Positions 37,054-46,628 are shown, numbered from the stretch's first letter. The stretch is 64,000 nucleotides of DNA from Sedimentibacter acidaminivorans (GCF_017873955.1 NZ_JAGGKS010000011.1:41459-105458); one strand, 5' to 3'. Notes: generated by a model from the letters alone, not told the origin. Numbers and translations: made by a program.

Positions 37054-37557
37054 TTAAATAGAAAGTTTTTCTATAAATCTTTGATTTTTCATCATACTTG
37101 ATACAACAACAGTACCAACTACTGTAACTACAACAAATTCACCAATTCCTACATATAGGGCATTCATCCATAATGGTGTTTGAAACAAATAATATAATTC
37201 CCATCCAACTATAAATGCATTAGCAATAACTGGCCCAAAGCTAGCTATTATTAAAGAATTTTTCGAATAACCAACTGTTTTTCTAATTGCAATTATAAAT
37301 AATATGGCTACTAATGTAGCAAATGGCCCTACTATAACATCAATAACGCCCAGGGGACTAGGTAAATTTGCTAAAATACATCCAAGAACTAACCCTGTAG
37401 CATATTTCGGCTCAATAAACACAAACAAAACTAATATTTCAGCAATTCTAAATTGAACCTCTCTATAGCTTATAAAAGAAAAACTCAACGTTAAAGCTGC
37501 ATATGCTGCTGCAATAAGCGCAGTCTTTGTAATAAATTGTACTTTGTTTTTTTCCAT
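37054..37557 (-). CDS. queT: QueT-type queuosine precursor transporter (ECF S component)
   Basis: 167 residues, five to six transmembrane helices. Membrane substrate-binding subunit for a queuosine precursor (preQ0/preQ1). REVQFRIAEILVLF and GCILANLPSPLGVIDVIVGPFATL match the QueT family. It needs an ATPase module; the ecfA1-ecfA2-ecfT genes 2-4 kb away are the likely partners. AAGGAG upstream of the ATG; the leader carries a preQ1-like aptamer. Confidence 0.9.
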   Translation of the reverse strand: MEKNKVQFITKTALIAAAYAALTLSFSFISYREVQFRIAEILVLFVFIEPKYATGLVLGCILANLPSPLGVIDVIVGPFATLVAILFIIAIRKTVGYSKNSLIIASFGPVIANAFIVGWELYYLFQTPLWMNALYVGIGEFVVVTVVGTVVVSSMMKNQRFIEKLSI

Positions 37558-37607
37558 AAAAAAAACTCCTTTCGTATTATAACAACGATTCTCGGAGTCA
37601 CTTAAAA

Positions 37608-37647
37608 AAACCTGATTTTTTTAAAGTGGGTGCCAAGAAAACACTTT
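37608..37647 (-). promoter_or_regulatory. preQ1-I-like riboswitch in the queT leader
   Basis: On the minus strand: P1 stem AAAGTG / CACTTT around a loop ending GGCACC, then an A-rich tail and TCAGG, which can pair with CTTGG in the loop to form a pseudoknot. This is the layout of preQ1-I aptamers (small hairpin, A-rich tail, H-type pseudoknot). Downstream AAGTG (37599-37603) can pair with the 3' arm of P1 instead, and ACTCC (37594-37598) can sequester the Shine-Dalgarno sequence AGGAGT. Gene context (queT) agrees. Confidence 0.6.
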
Positions 37648-37657
37648 TTAAATGATA

Positions 37658-37681
37658 GGGACAAAACAAATTGTCTCGCCC
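37658..37681 (-). terminator. weak hairpin after rpsI
   Basis: GACAA / TTGTC stem with flanking G and C pairs and a three-base bulge, about 20 bases past the rpsI stop; only a mild T-tail on the minus strand. Confidence 0.35.
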
Positions 37682-37701
37682 CTCCATCAATTATTCTATT
37701 A

Positions 37702-38091
37702 TTATCTCTTACTAAACTGAGATGCTTTTCTAGCTTTTTTAAGACCGTATTTCTTTCTTTCTTTCATTCTAGAATCTCTAGTTAAGAATCCAGCTTTTTT
37801 TAGTATTGGTCTTAATTCCTTATCAACTTCAAGCAAAGCTCTTGATATACCATGTCTCATTGCTCCAGCTTGACCTGTAAATCCGCCACCTTTAACATTC
37901 ATTAGAACATCATACTGTCCCAATGTATCTGTTATTAACAAAGGCTCTCTAACTATAACTCTTAAAGTTTCATATTTTAAATATTCATCTAAATCTCTTT
38001 TATTAACAAGTATTTTACCTGTTCCTGGAACTAATCTTACTCTAGCAATAGCGCTTTTTCTTCTTCCAGTTCCTCTATATTGTACGTTCAT
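37702..38091 (-). CDS. rpsI: 30S ribosomal protein S9
   Basis: 129 residues. The C-terminal [12 protein letters not shown] tail reaches the P-site t[19 protein letters not shown] and [19 protein letters not shown] are canonical. Downstream of rplM by 18 bases in the conserved L13-S9 operon. Confidence 0.98.
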   Translation of the reverse strand: MNVQYRGTGRRKSAIARVRLVPGTGKILVNKRDLDEYLKYETLRVIVREPLLITDTLGQYDVLMNVKGGGFTGQAGAMRHGISRALLEVDKELRPILKKAGFLTRDSRMKERKKYGLKKARKASQFSKR

Positions 38092-38109
38092 CTATTTCGT
38101 CCTCCTTAT

Positions 38110-38538
38110 TTAAAACTCATATACTTCAGGCTTTTGAGCTTGATTATTATGCTCAGGTCCTGCGTATACTTTAAGTTTTTTTAACATTTGTCTTCCCAAG
38201 CTATTTTTAGGAAGCATTCCTTTTACTGCAAGATAAACCGGTTGAGTAGGTTTAGCTTGTATAAAATCTTTATAAGGAGTTTCTTTCATTCCACCTGGAT
38301 ATTGTGAATGATGTCTATATAATTTTTGATCCCATTTGTGACCAGTCAAAACTATTTTCTCTGCATTTACAATTATTACGAAATCTCCTGTATCAACATG
38401 TGGAGTATATATTGCTTTGTGTTTTCCTCTTAAAAGTTTAGCAACCTCTGTTGCTAATCTACCTAATGTTTTTCCTTCAGCATCTATTACATACCATGCC
38501 CTTTGTACTTCATTAGGTTTAGCGATGAAGCATTTCAT
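38110..38538 (-). CDS. rplM: 50S ribosomal protein L13
   Basis: 142 residues; [19 protein letters not shown] and [16 protein letters not shown] are canonical. AGGAGG precedes the ATG. Own promoter and structured leader upstream. Confidence 0.98.
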   Translation of the reverse strand: MKCFIAKPNEVQRAWYVIDAEGKTLGRLATEVAKLLRGKHKAIYTPHVDTGDFVIIVNAEKIVLTGHKWDQKLYRHHSQYPGGMKETPYKDFIQAKPTQPVYLAVKGMLPKNSLGRQMLKKLKVYAGPEHNNQAQKPEVYEF

Positions 38539-38644
38539 TTTGTTTCCTCCTGTAATTCTATAACTTATATTTATTTTATAAATTCAATCTATTCAAAAAA
38601 CCTAACTCCGGGGCATTGGAACGGTTTTTCTCTCAATATCATAC
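38539..38644 (-). ncRNA. L13 leader (ribosomal protein leader)
   Basis: About 105 bases between the promoter and rplM. A hairpin with arms AAAAACC / GGTTTTT (38596-38629) encloses a conserved-looking GC-rich interior with ATGCCCCGGAG on the minus strand, and could act as a terminator or as the L13 binding site. Matches the location of the Firmicute L13 leader; not checked against a covariance model. Confidence 0.55.
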
Positions 38645-38650
38645 TATAAT

Positions 38651-38679
38651 ATTCTATAATACCAAGCAAAATAAGTCAA
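38651..38679 (-). promoter_or_regulatory. sigma-A promoter of rplM-rpsI
   Basis: TTGACT, 17 bases, TAGAAT on the minus strand just after the truA stop. Confidence 0.7.
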
Positions 38680-38687
38680 GGACTTTT

Positions 38688-39428
38688 TTAAGAATAATCT
38701 ACTTCTTTTAAAAATAATCCCTCTGGCTTTGCTGTATGTCCTAGTATTGTTCTATCTTTAATTTCTAAAGCTTCTTGAATACAACTAATTTCTTTTGTTC
38801 CCTTACCTATATCTATCAAAGTACCTGCTATAATTCTGACCATATTATACAAGAAACCACTTCCATTTATATATAATCTAATAATTTTATCTTCCTTTAT
38901 AAGCTTTGTTGTATAAATGGTTCTAATAGTTGTCTTGACTTCTGAGCCTGCGGACATAAATCCTTTAAAATCATGTGTCCCTACTAAAAAGGTTGAAGCT
39001 TTATCCATTTTTTCATAATCAAGCTGTGAAGGTATAAAATAAGTATAACGGTCATAAAAAGGGCTATTTATTTTATCATTATAAATTTGATACATATACG
39101 TTTTATTATGTGCATCAAATCTAGAATTAAAATTTAAAGGTACTTCTTCAGAACTTAAAACTCTAATATCTTTTGGTAAATTAGCATTTAAAGCTAATTT
39201 TATTTTACCTGTCTCTATTTTAGTTTCTGTTACAAAATTAGCTACTTGCCCTAAAGCATGTACTCCTTTATCTGTTCTACCTGAACCAGTCAAACAAGTT
39301 TTTTCTTTAGTTATAATATTAATTGCATTTTCAATGGCTTCCTGTATAGTAACATTATTAAGTTGAGTTTGCCATCCATGATAATTTGTGCCATCGTATG
39401 CAATAACTAATTTAATGTTTCTTACCAT
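38688..39428 (-). CDS. truA: tRNA pseudouridine(38-40) synthase TruA
   Basis: 246 residues. Makes pseudouridine in the tRNA anticodon stem-loop. Catalytic Asp53 in GSGRTDKGVHALGQ. Overlaps ecfT by seven bases, typical of the ecfA1-ecfA2-ecfT-truA string behind the alpha operon. Confidence 0.96.
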   Translation of the reverse strand: MVRNIKLVIAYDGTNYHGWQTQLNNVTIQEAIENAINIITKEKTCLTGSGRTDKGVHALGQVANFVTETKIETGKIKLALNANLPKDIRVLSSEEVPLNFNSRFDAHNKTYMYQIYNDKINSPFYDRYTYFIPSQLDYEKMDKASTFLVGTHDFKGFMSAGSEVKTTIRTIYTTKLIKEDKIIRLYINGSGFLYNMVRIIAGTLIDIGKGTKEISCIQEALEIKDRTILGHTAKPEGLFLKEVDYS

Positions 39429-40219
39429 ATCCTTGATATTATTATTGTTGCAAGATAAATAACAAAAATAAATGCTGCAACATAATCTCCTCTATGAATT
39501 TTTAACTGCCTCATGCGTGTTCTATTATCTCCACCTCTATAACATCTAGCTTCCATTGCCATTGCTAAATCATCTGCACGTCTAAATGCACTTATAAATA
39601 ATGGAACCAACAACGGAACAAGGTTTTTAGCCCTATTTACGATATTCCCACTTTCAAAATCAGCCCCCCTTGATTTTTGAGCCTTCATGATTTTTTCTGT
39701 CTCTTCCATTAAAGTAGGAATAAATCTAAGTGCAATTGTCATCATCATTGCAAGCTCATGAGCTGGTACACCAATTCTTTTAAATGGTTTCAATAAACTT
39801 TCAATACCATCTGTCAAAATTATTGGTGATGTGGTTAAAGTTAATAAAGACGTCCCCATAATTAAGAGGGTCAACCTTATTGCCATAAAACCAGCTTGTT
39901 TAAGACCCTCCTCTGTTATTTTAATAAATCCTATCTCATATATTATTTTACCTGGAGTCATTAATAAATTTATTATAAATGTTATTGTAATTATTAAAAA
40001 TATTGGTTTAAGCCCTTTCAATACAAACTTTATTGGTACCTTTGAGGTAATAATTGCAACGGCTAAAAATGCTACTACAACTAAATATGCAGTAAAACTT
40101 TTTATCAGAAATAATGAAAAAATAAAAATGAAAGTTATGATTATCTTAACTCTTGGATCAAGATTATGTACAGGCGATTCGACTGGATAATGCTGCCCTA
40201 TAGTTAAATTTTTAAACAT
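39422..40219 (-). CDS. ecfT: ECF transporter transmembrane protein EcfT
   Basis: 265 residues, five to six membrane helices. Scaffold linking the ATPases to exchangeable S components such as QueT. The coupling helices show FRRADDLAMAMEARCYRGG, where Ala-Arg-Cys-Tyr replaces the commoner Ala-Arg-Gly. Overlaps ecfA2 by eight bases. Confidence 0.95.
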   Translation of the reverse strand: MFKNLTIGQHYPVESPVHNLDPRVKIIITFIFIFSLFLIKSFTAYLVVVAFLAVAIITSKVPIKFVLKGLKPIFLIITITFIINLLMTPGKIIYEIGFIKITEEGLKQAGFMAIRLTLLIMGTSLLTLTTSPIILTDGIESLLKPFKRIGVPAHELAMMMTIALRFIPTLMEETEKIMKAQKSRGADFESGNIVNRAKNLVPLLVPLFISAFRRADDLAMAMEARCYRGGDNRTRMRQLKIHRGDYVAAFIFVIYLATIIISRIW

Positions 40220-41075
40220 TTTTTCTTCTCCTTATTTCTTTTAATATTTCTTCCTTAGCTTCATCTACTGTTATCACATCAGACTTTATATTAAATCCTC
40301 TTTTTCTAAGTTCATTCGCTAATTCCGCTATTTGTGGTATACCTAAACCAATTCTAACAAGCTCTTCAGATTGTGCATATATTTCTTTTGGAGTTCCTTG
40401 CATGTGAACTTTTCCTTTATACAATACTACAACCTTGTTAACTAACTTTGCTATATCTTCCATACTATGAGATACAAGTATAACTGTAACGTTGCTTATT
40501 TTGTGTAATTTCTTGATTTGTTCAAATATTTCGTTTCTACCTGCTGGGTCAAGTCCTGCAGTAGGTTCATCTAATATTAGATATTTAGGCTTCATAGCTA
40601 ATACACCTGCTATTGCAACCCTTCTTTTTTGGCCACCACTTAAATCAAATGGTGAAACATCTTTAATTCTATCATAATTAAATCCAACCAGTTCTAATGC
40701 TTCTTTAGTTCTTTTATCTATCTCTTCTTGATTTAATTTAAGATTCATAGGGCCAAATGCTACATCTTTTGCAACTGTTTCTTCGAAAAGTTGATATTCT
40801 GGATATTGAAATACAAGACCCACCATTTGTCGTATGTTTCTAAGCTTTTTCTTATCCTGTCCTACTACTATATCATCAACAAGAATCTTTCCCTCCGTAG
40901 ACATTTCTAATCCATTAAAGAGCTGTATAAGAGTAGATTTACCTGAACCAGTGTGGCCAATTATACCTATGAAGTCTCCTTGTTCTATACTTAGGTTAAC
41001 ATCATCTAAAGCTAATGTTCTAAATGGTGTTCCCTCACTATATACATATTTAATGTTTTCTGCTTTTATTGACAT
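40212..41075 (-). CDS. ecfA2: ECF transporter ATPase EcfA2
   Basis: 287 residues. Walker [10 protein letters not shown], signature LSGGQKRR, Walker [15 protein letters not shown]-loop [11 protein letters not shown]. The last 50 residues form the ECF-specific C-terminal extension. Overlaps ecfA1 by 10 bases. Confidence 0.96.
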   Translation of the reverse strand: MSIKAENIKYVYSEGTPFRTLALDDVNLSIEQGDFIGIIGHTGSGKSTLIQLFNGLEMSTEGKILVDDIVVGQDKKKLRNIRQMVGLVFQYPEYQLFEETVAKDVAFGPMNLKLNQEEIDKRTKEALELVGFNYDRIKDVSPFDLSGGQKRRVAIAGVLAMKPKYLILDEPTAGLDPAGRNEIFEQIKKLHKISNVTVILVSHSMEDIAKLVNKVVVLYKGKVHMQGTPKEIYAQSEELVRIGLGIPQIAELANELRKRGFNIKSDVITVDEAKEEILKEIRRRKNV

Positions 41076-41887
41076 AATAAATCCACCAATTCTTTTATAT
41101 GTATTATATCAGAAGGTATATTTAATCCCTCTTCTTTTAGCGCCTGTGCTAATTCTGTAACTTGTGGTACATCTAACCCGAATTTTTTAATTTCTTTTAA
41201 ATTTTTAAAAACTTCCTTTGGGGTCCCATCTAGTTTTATATTTCCTTTATCCATAACTACTACTCTATCTGCCTCAACTGCTTCGTCCATATAATGAGTT
41301 ATTAATAGTATAGTTTTTCCTTGTTTATTTAATTTTTTCAAAGTATCCATTACTTCTTTTCGTCCAGATGGGTCCAACATTGCTGTTGGTTCATCAAGAA
41401 TAATACAATCTGAATTCAAAGCAAGTATTCCTGCAATCGCTATTCTTTGTTTTTGACCACCTGAAAGCATATGTGGCGGTCTAGTTCTATATTCATACAT
41501 ACCAACTGCTTTAAGGGCATCATCAACTCTTTTCCTTATTTCAGAGGATTCCACACCTTGATTTTCAGGTCCAAAAGCTATATCTTCTTCTACAATTGTT
41601 GCAACTAACTGATTATCTGGGTTTTGAAAAACCATTCCTGCAGTTTGTCTAATATCCCATAGTTTACTATCATCAGAAGTATCCATATCTTTTACATATA
41701 TTTTACCCTCAATTGGCAACAACAACGAATTAATAAGTTTTGCTAAAGTTGATTTTCCAGATCCATTATGACCTATTATTGCAGTAAACTGCCCCTTTTT
41801 AATATTTAAGCTAACAGTATCTACAGCATATTTTGTATCTTCTTTACTATATTTATATTTAACATTTTCTATTTTAATTATATCCAT
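41066..41887 (-). CDS. ecfA1: ECF transporter ATPase EcfA1
   Basis: 273 residues. Walker [11 protein letters not shown]-loop [20 protein letters not shown], signature LSGGQKQR, Walker [14 protein letters not shown]. First gene of the ECF string; normally it follows rplQ directly, but here a 2-kb block intervenes. Confidence 0.96.
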   Translation of the reverse strand: MDIIKIENVKYKYSKEDTKYAVDTVSLNIKKGQFTAIIGHNGSGKSTLAKLINSLLLPIEGKIYVKDMDTSDDSKLWDIRQTAGMVFQNPDNQLVATIVEEDIAFGPENQGVESSEIRKRVDDALKAVGMYEYRTRPPHMLSGGQKQRIAIAGILALNSDCIILDEPTAMLDPSGRKEVMDTLKKLNKQGKTILLITHYMDEAVEADRVVVMDKGNIKLDGTPKEVFKNLKEIKKFGLDVPQVTELAQALKEEGLNIPSDIIHIKELVDLLCQ

Positions 41888-41977
41888 ATTGTTTTCACAC
41901 CTATATTTCCTAAATAAAATTATTTCAATACAACTAAGATAATAACATTATCTACATAATTTTACAACAACAATTTT

Positions 41978-42024
41978 AAATGCGCTGGGGACAGTAAATG
42001 CGCTGGGGACAGTCCCCAGCGCAT
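41978..42024. repeat. REP-like palindrome with 18-nt tandem duplication
   Basis: AAATGCGCTGGGGACAGT occurs twice in perfect tandem (41978-41995, 41996-42013), and the second copy continues into CCCCAGCGCAT, forming a 13-bp-arm palindrome at 41998-42024. The core TGGGGACAGTCCCCA is the same as in the two repeats bounding the RAYT gene. It lies 8 bases past the deacetylase stop. Confidence 0.85.
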
Positions 42025-42031
42025 CCTGTCA

Positions 42032-42730
42032 TTATTTATACATGTTAGAATATTTGTGTCCTGGAAGCATTGTTGCTTGTCTGTACTGATTAAGTTCGCT
42101 TACTGTAACTAGCTGATATCCCCTTTTAACTAGCTCAGGAACAACAATTTTTACAGCATCAGCTGTTGTACCATAAATATCATGCATCAATACAATATCA
42201 CCATCTTTTACATTTTCAAGAATATTGCTACATATTTTTTTAGTATTTCTATTCTGCCAATCCAATGTGTCAAGTGACCATAAAATGATTGGTTTATATA
42301 TTCTGCTACTTATTCTATCATTTACAAATCCGTACGGAGGTCTAATAACCGTCGGTTTTATGCCAGTAATATCTTCTATAAACTCATCAGTTCCTACTAT
42401 CTGCTGATATAGTTCATAATCTGATATACTAGTTAAATCTTTGTGATTATAACTATGATTCCCAATTTCATTTCCTTCATCAATCATTCTAACTAATATT
42501 TCTTTATTTTTTTTAACTTCATTACCTAAAACAAAAAATGTTGCTCTTGCATCATTTTCTTTTAATACATCAAGTATAATTGGTGTATAATATTGGGATG
42601 GTCCATCATCAAAAGTTATTGCTACCATCGGTTGATCAGGGTCTATCTCTCTATCGAAAGCAAACACCAGTGAGTTCATTATAAAAATTAACATTATCAT
42701 AATAGAATATATTAATATTTTCTTTTTCAA
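42032..42730 (-). CDS. polysaccharide deacetylase (NodB domain), secreted or membrane-anchored
   Basis: 232 residues. An N-terminal hydrophobic segment (about 5-25) is a signal peptide or anchor. The NodB domain has all motifs: TFDDGPS (catalytic Asp and metal Asp), HSYNH (metal His), RPPYG, WSLDTLDW and LMHD. Likely de-N-acetylates peptidoglycan or another cell-surface glycan. It stands between ecfA1 and rplQ together with the REP/RAYT unit, not a usual resident of this cluster. Confidence 0.92.
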   Translation of the reverse strand: MKKKILIYSIMIMLIFIMNSLVFAFDREIDPDQPMVAITFDDGPSQYYTPIILDVLKENDARATFFVLGNEVKKNKEILVRMIDEGNEIGNHSYNHKDLTSISDYELYQQIVGTDEFIEDITGIKPTVIRPPYGFVNDRISSRIYKPIILWSLDTLDWQNRNTKKICSNILENVKDGDIVLMHDIYGTTADAVKIVVPELVKRGYQLVTVSELNQYRQATMLPGHKYSNMYK

Positions 42731-42926
42731 TATTTTTCCCCCTAGAATTTAATATTTTATATACATACCTTATATACATATTGTATATACATTCATTATA
42801 TAATTCCATATTAGATTTTAGGTTATAATGGAAAATAAAACTTTATTTTGCACGATTATGGTAATAAATACATTCAAAAATGCAACTATATTTAATCGTA
42901 GCAAGATATCGCTGGTCTGTTCCATT

Positions 42927-42973
42927 GCAGTTATAGATGCAATGGGGACAGTCCCCACTGCATCTATAACTGC
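42927..42973. repeat. REP-like palindrome at the 3' end of the RAYT gene
   Basis: 22-bp arms around CAG with one mismatch: GCAGTTATAGATGCA...TGGGGA and its complement. The inner 27 bases (42937-42963) are the exact reverse complement of 44094-44120. The outer arm GCAGTTATAG mirrors the last codons and stop of the transposase. A further 8-bp inverted repeat (CCATTGCA / TGCAATGG) overlaps its left side. Confidence 0.9.
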
Positions 42974-43767
42974 TTTTTGGCAATACTATGTATCGTACCC
43001 CTAGTTGTATTCATCAATTCACTAATCTTTCTGTGAGATAATTTAGTGCTTTTTAGAAGTTCTATAATCATTTTTTCATAAGCATCTCTTTTATTATAAA
43101 ATTCTTTAGCATCTGTTATACCCTGTTGAAGGCAGTAATTTTCTATAATTATTTGTGCCCTTTCTTCTCGATATAGATCTATATCTTGTTTAATATCAAT
43201 AAATTCATAATCCTCTTCCACTATTTTTTCATGAGATAAGTGAAATTTATTAAAATCATTTAGTGATCCTGAAAACATATCTAAAACAATCTGTTTTTCA
43301 TCTAAATTTAATAACATTTCTTCACTATTTTCTAAATAACTTTTATAACTGCTCCAAGGATAGTTAAGAGGTTCTGACACTATTCCAGCTTTTACAGGGT
43401 TATTATGTATATACTTAATAGCTTGTAATAAATATGAATCCGTACTTATGATTTCACTCTTGTACCGTCCTTGAAACACATGTCCTATTCTATCATGTAT
43501 AAAATTATACCTTAATGCATATTTTACATTAATCCATTTTATTATTTCACTCATCTCTACTAAATCTGAATGAATCAATAAATGAGCATGATTATCCATG
43601 ATACAATATGCTACTATTGATATCCTTCCTTCATCCTGCTTTAAACTAAGTAATTCAATAAAATACTGTTTTTCAAATCTTTTGCTAAATATAGTTTCTC
43701 TGTTATTACCTCTCACCATAACATGATAATACCCAGAAGGGCTTTCTCTTCTTGCTACTCTTGCCAT
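42964..43767 (-). CDS. REP-associated tyrosine transposase (RAYT, Y1_Tnp)
   Basis: 267 residues. HUH motif at His60 and His62 (MDNHAHLLIH); likely Tyr nucleophile at about residue 119 in AIKYIHNNPVKAG; N-terminal ESPSGYYHVMVRGNNRE is typical. A C-terminal extension ends in a DnaA-like or HTH segment (LSHRKISELMNTTRGTIHSI). These enzymes handle REP palindromes as single-stranded DNA; matching repeats flank this gene. ATG at 43767 with GAGG upstream is preferred to a GTG at 43776. It appears intact. Confidence 0.93.
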   Translation of the reverse strand: MARVARRESPSGYYHVMVRGNNRETIFSKRFEKQYFIELLSLKQDEGRISIVAYCIMDNHAHLLIHSDLVEMSEIIKWINVKYALRYNFIHDRIGHVFQGRYKSEIISTDSYLLQAIKYIHNNPVKAGIVSEPLNYPWSSYKSYLENSEEMLLNLDEKQIVLDMFSGSLNDFNKFHLSHEKIVEEDYEFIDIKQDIDLYREERAQIIIENYCLQQGITDAKEFYNKRDAYEKMIIELLKSTKLSHRKISELMNTTRGTIHSIAKKQL

Positions 43768-43804
43768 TTTTTTCACCTCATAATTAGATTATCATTAGTA
43801 GATT

Positions 43805-44083
43805 ATGTCATCTATCGTTAGATTCGCAAATTATGTAAGTAATGATTTTATGATTAATTATATCACATGTTACAATACACACAATAATGTTTTAATAATT
43901 AATAGAATTATTAGATGCAATGCGAAATTATCAAATATATTAAGACGAATATCACAATTTAACTACGATGATGAACATGAGGAAATTATAAAAGTAGTCA
44001 CACAAGCAGCAAAAGAATATAATTGTTCATTAGAAGATATTCAGCTTAAAGGATGCGAATATTCAAATGAAATTTTGTGGTAA
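43805..44083 (+). CDS. doubtful small open frame inside the RAYT unit
   Basis: 92 codons, no ribosome binding site near the ATG and no recognised domain. The last 40 residues (acidic, YDDEHEEIIKVV, then KEYNCSLEDIQLKG) look protein-like, so it may be the remnant of a gene captured between RAYT and its right repeat. It is the only thing in the 300-base stretch between the transposase start and the right repeat. Confidence 0.25.
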   Translation: MSSIVRFANYVSNDFMINYITCYNTHNNVLIINRIIRCNAKLSNILRRISQFNYDDEHEEIIKVVTQAAKEYNCSLEDIQLKGCEYSNEILW

Positions 44084-44093
44084 TGAATTAATG

Positions 44094-44120
44094 ATGCAGT
44101 GGGGACTGTCCCCATTGCAT
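44094..44120. repeat. right REP-like end of the RAYT unit
   Basis: ATGCAGTGGGGA, CTG, TCCCCATTGCAT: 12-bp arms with one mismatch. It is the exact reverse complement of 42937-42963. Confidence 0.9.
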
Positions 44121-44136
44121 TTTTGGATAAAAAAAA

Positions 44137-44158
44137 GGATTAAGATGAATCTTAACCC
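44137..44158 (-). terminator. terminator of the alpha operon (after rplQ)
   Basis: GG, TTAAGAT / ATCTTAA, CC with one mismatch, followed on the minus strand by a run of eight T. Confidence 0.85.
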
Positions 44159-44205
44159 AATTAATTGTTTGTTTATTTGTTTGTTTTGCTATAATTAAAT
44201 AAGTA

Positions 44206-44547
44206 TTATACTAATTCAATTATAGCCATTTCTGCTCCATCGCCTCTGCGAGGTCCCATTTTAAGAATTCTAGTGTATCCACCGTTTCTTTCTGAATATT
44301 TAGGAGCAACTTCTTCGAATAGCTTATATACTGCATTTTTGTCATATATATATGCTAATGCCTGACGTCTTGCATGTAGGTCTCCTCTTTTACCAAGAGT
44401 AATCATTCTTTCTGTAACTCTTCTTAACTCTTTAGCTCTTGTTACTGTTGTAACTATTTTGCCATTGTTAATCAAGCTAGCAGTCATGTTTCTCAACATT
44501 GCAACTCTATGGTCAGTAGTCATACCAAGCTTTCTGTGATTAGCCAT
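44206..44547 (-). CDS. rplQ: 50S ribosomal protein L17
   Basis: 113 residues, the short bacterial form: [34 protein letters not shown]. Last gene of the S10-spc-alpha string, 26 bases after rpoA. Confidence 0.98.
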   Translation of the reverse strand: MANHRKLGMTTDHRVAMLRNMTASLINNGKIVTTVTRAKELRRVTERMITLGKRGDLHARRQALAYIYDKNAVYKLFEEVAPKYSERNGGYTRILKMGPRRGDGAEMAIIELV

Positions 44548-44573
44548 GCTTCGTCCTCCTTTATAACTGATTA

Positions 44574-45521
44574 TTAATTATCATTTTTCCTAAGAGATAA
44601 TCCTAATTCTTCTAGCTTTTTCGCTACTTCGTCTAAAGACTTTTTGCCAAGGTTTCTTACTTTCATCATATCATCTTCTGATTTGTAGGTAAGCTCCTCT
44701 ACAGAATTAATTCCTGCTCTCTTTAAACAATTGTAGGATCTAACTGATAAATCAAGTTCCTCTATTGTCATCTCTAGTACTTTTTCCTTTTCATCTTCTT
44801 CTTTTTCTATCATTATTTCAACATCATTTATGTGTTCAGTTAATGATATAAATAAATTAAGATGTTCGTTCATTATTTTAGCACCAAGTGAAACAGCTTC
44901 TTCTGGTTCTATGGTTCCATTTGTCCATATTTCTATAGTTAATCTATCGAAATCTGTTCTGTTGCCAACTCTTGTATCTTCTACTGCAAAATTAATTTTT
45001 TTAACAGGAGTGTAGATTGAATCAATTGGTATTACGCCAATTGATTGACTATCTTTCTTGTTCCTATCAGCTACTACATACCCTCTACCCTGTTCCATTT
45101 CCATCTCTATTATGAGTTCAGAACCTTCTTCTAAAGTAGCAATATGCAGGTCTTCATTGACAATTTCTACATCCCCACCTGTTATTATGTCTCCTGCTGT
45201 TACTTCTTTAGGTCCCTTTGCATCAATTAACAATTGAACTGGTCCTGGGACATTCATTTTAGCAGCAAGATTCTTAATATTAAGAATTATCTCTGTTACA
45301 TCTTCTCTAACACCTGGTATAGTTGAAAATTCATGCAACACACCTTGAATGTTTATAGATGTAACGGCTGCGCCTGGTAAAGATGAAAGAAGTATTCTTC
45401 TTAGTGAATTTCCAAGTGTCGTCCCATAACCTCTTTCAAGTGGTTCAACTACTATTTTACCATAAGTATTTTCATCGTTTTTTTCAATTAACGTAATATT
45501 AGGTTTTTCAATTTCTATCAT
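44574..45521 (-). CDS. rpoA: RNA polymerase alpha subunit
   Basis: 315 residues. N-terminal domain for assembly ([20 protein letters not shown]), linker about 230-245, and C-terminal helix-hairpin domain ([30 protein letters not shown]) that binds UP elements and activators. Confidence 0.98.
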   Translation of the reverse strand: MIEIEKPNITLIEKNDENTYGKIVVEPLERGYGTTLGNSLRRILLSSLPGAAVTSINIQGVLHEFSTIPGVREDVTEIILNIKNLAAKMNVPGPVQLLIDAKGPKEVTAGDIITGGDVEIVNEDLHIATLEEGSELIIEMEMEQGRGYVVADRNKKDSQSIGVIPIDSIYTPVKKINFAVEDTRVGNRTDFDRLTIEIWTNGTIEPEEAVSLGAKIMNEHLNLFISLTEHINDVEIMIEKEEDEKEKVLEMTIEELDLSVRSYNCLKRAGINSVEELTYKSEDDMMKVRNLGKKSLDEVAKKLEELGLSLRKNDN

Positions 45522-45578
45522 CCCAAACCCTCCTTACTTGATTTTTTTTTGCCGAGGGTAATAATTCTTAATTATTTG

Positions 45579-46202
45579 TTATTTAGAATACCACTCAACA
45601 ATTAGATGCTCTTCTATAGGTATTTCAATATCTTCTTTTGCTGGTTCAGCTATTACTCTTCCTGTGAAATTATCAGGATCAACTTGCAACCACTGAGGTG
45701 CAGTTTTTTTATGATTTTCAATCAATTCTTTGAATTTTGCTGAACTTTGGCTTTTTTCTTTGATTTCTATTACATCACCAGCACTAAGTACCATAGATGG
45801 AATATCAGCCTTTTTACCATTTACAGTGAAATGACCATGTACTACTAATTGTCTTGCTTCTGGTCTTGAACTAGCAAAACCTAATCTATATATTACATTA
45901 TCAAATCTTAACTCTAATAATTTTAAAAGGTTATCTCCAGCTTTTCCTGACATTTTTTCTGCCATATTGAAATATTCATGGAACTGACCTTCTAAAACTC
46001 CATAATACTTTCTAACTTTTTGTTTTTCTCTTAACTGTATGCCGTGGTTTGTAAGTTTTTTATTGTTCTGTCCATGTTGACCAGGAGCATAATTTCTTCT
46101 TCCAATTCCACATTTATCAGAGTAGCATCTATCACCTTTTAAATAAAGCTTTAAACCTTCTCTTCTACATATTCTACATACAGGTCCAGTATATCTTGCC
46201 AT
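45579..46202 (-). CDS. rpsD: 30S ribosomal protein S4, zinc-binding form
   Basis: 207 residues. The N-terminus has four Cys (VCRICRREG, then CYSDKCG), the zinc-binding C+ form common in clostridia. The S4 RNA-binding domain ([25 protein letters not shown] type) is present. S4 is an autoregulator in other bacteria. Confidence 0.98.
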   Translation of the reverse strand: MARYTGPVCRICRREGLKLYLKGDRCYSDKCGIGRRNYAPGQHGQNNKKLTNHGIQLREKQKVRKYYGVLEGQFHEYFNMAEKMSGKAGDNLLKLLELRFDNVIYRLGFASSRPEARQLVVHGHFTVNGKKADIPSMVLSAGDVIEIKEKSQSSAKFKELIENHKKTAPQWLQVDPDNFTGRVIAEPAKEDIEIPIEEHLIVEWYSK

Positions 46203-46226
46203 TATTTCACCTCGTTTCTAATCTAC

Positions 46227-46628
46227 TTATACTCTTCTACGTTTTGGTGGTCTACAACCATTGTGAGGTATTGGAGTAACGTCTTTTATTAAATTTACTT
46301 CAAGTCCGGCTGCCTGTAAAGATCTGATTGCAGCTTCTCTACCTGAGCCCGGTCCTTTAACATATACTTCTACTGATTTCAAGCCATGTACCATAGCTCT
46401 TTTTGCTGCTTCTTCTGCTACGATTGAAGCTGCATAAGGAGTAGATTTTCTTGATCCCTTGAACCCTAATTGACCTGAGCTTGCCCATGAAATTGCATTT
46501 CCGTGCAAGTCAGTCAAAGTTACAAGTGTATTGTTAAAAGTAGACTTAATATGTGCCTGGCCTTTTTCTATATTCTTACGTTCTCTTTTTCTTACTCTAG
46601 TTGTTTTTTGTTGTTTTTTAGCTGCCAC
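46227..46628 (-). CDS. rpsK: 30S ribosomal protein S11
   Basis: 133 residues. [15 protein letters not shown] and the C-terminal [15 protein letters not shown] are canonical. 14 bases after rpsM. Confidence 0.98.
   Translation of the reverse strand: MAAKKQQKTTRVRKRERKNIEKGQAHIKSTFNNTLVTLTDLHGNAISWASSGQLGFKGSRKSTPYAASIVAEEAAKRAMVHGLKSVEVYVKGPGSGREAAIRSLQAAGLEVNLIKDVTPIPHNGCRPPKRRRV

Larger units (their letters stand above)
42937..44120. mobile_element. REP/RAYT unit with 27-bp inverted ends
   Basis: A 1184-base unit bounded by exact 27-bp inverted repeats (42937-42963 and 44094-44120), each itself a near-palindrome with the core TGGGGACAGTCCCCA or its complement. It contains the RAYT transposase gene, whose stop codon begins at the base after the left repeat, and a 92-codon open frame on the other strand. 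It sits directly behind the rplQ terminator. No target duplication could be recognised. Confidence 0.8.

Noticed and set aside
41978..42024. Short CRISPR-like or minisatellite array
   Set aside because: Only two 18-base copies without spacers, and the block completes a palindrome shared with the RAYT ends; a REP explains it better.
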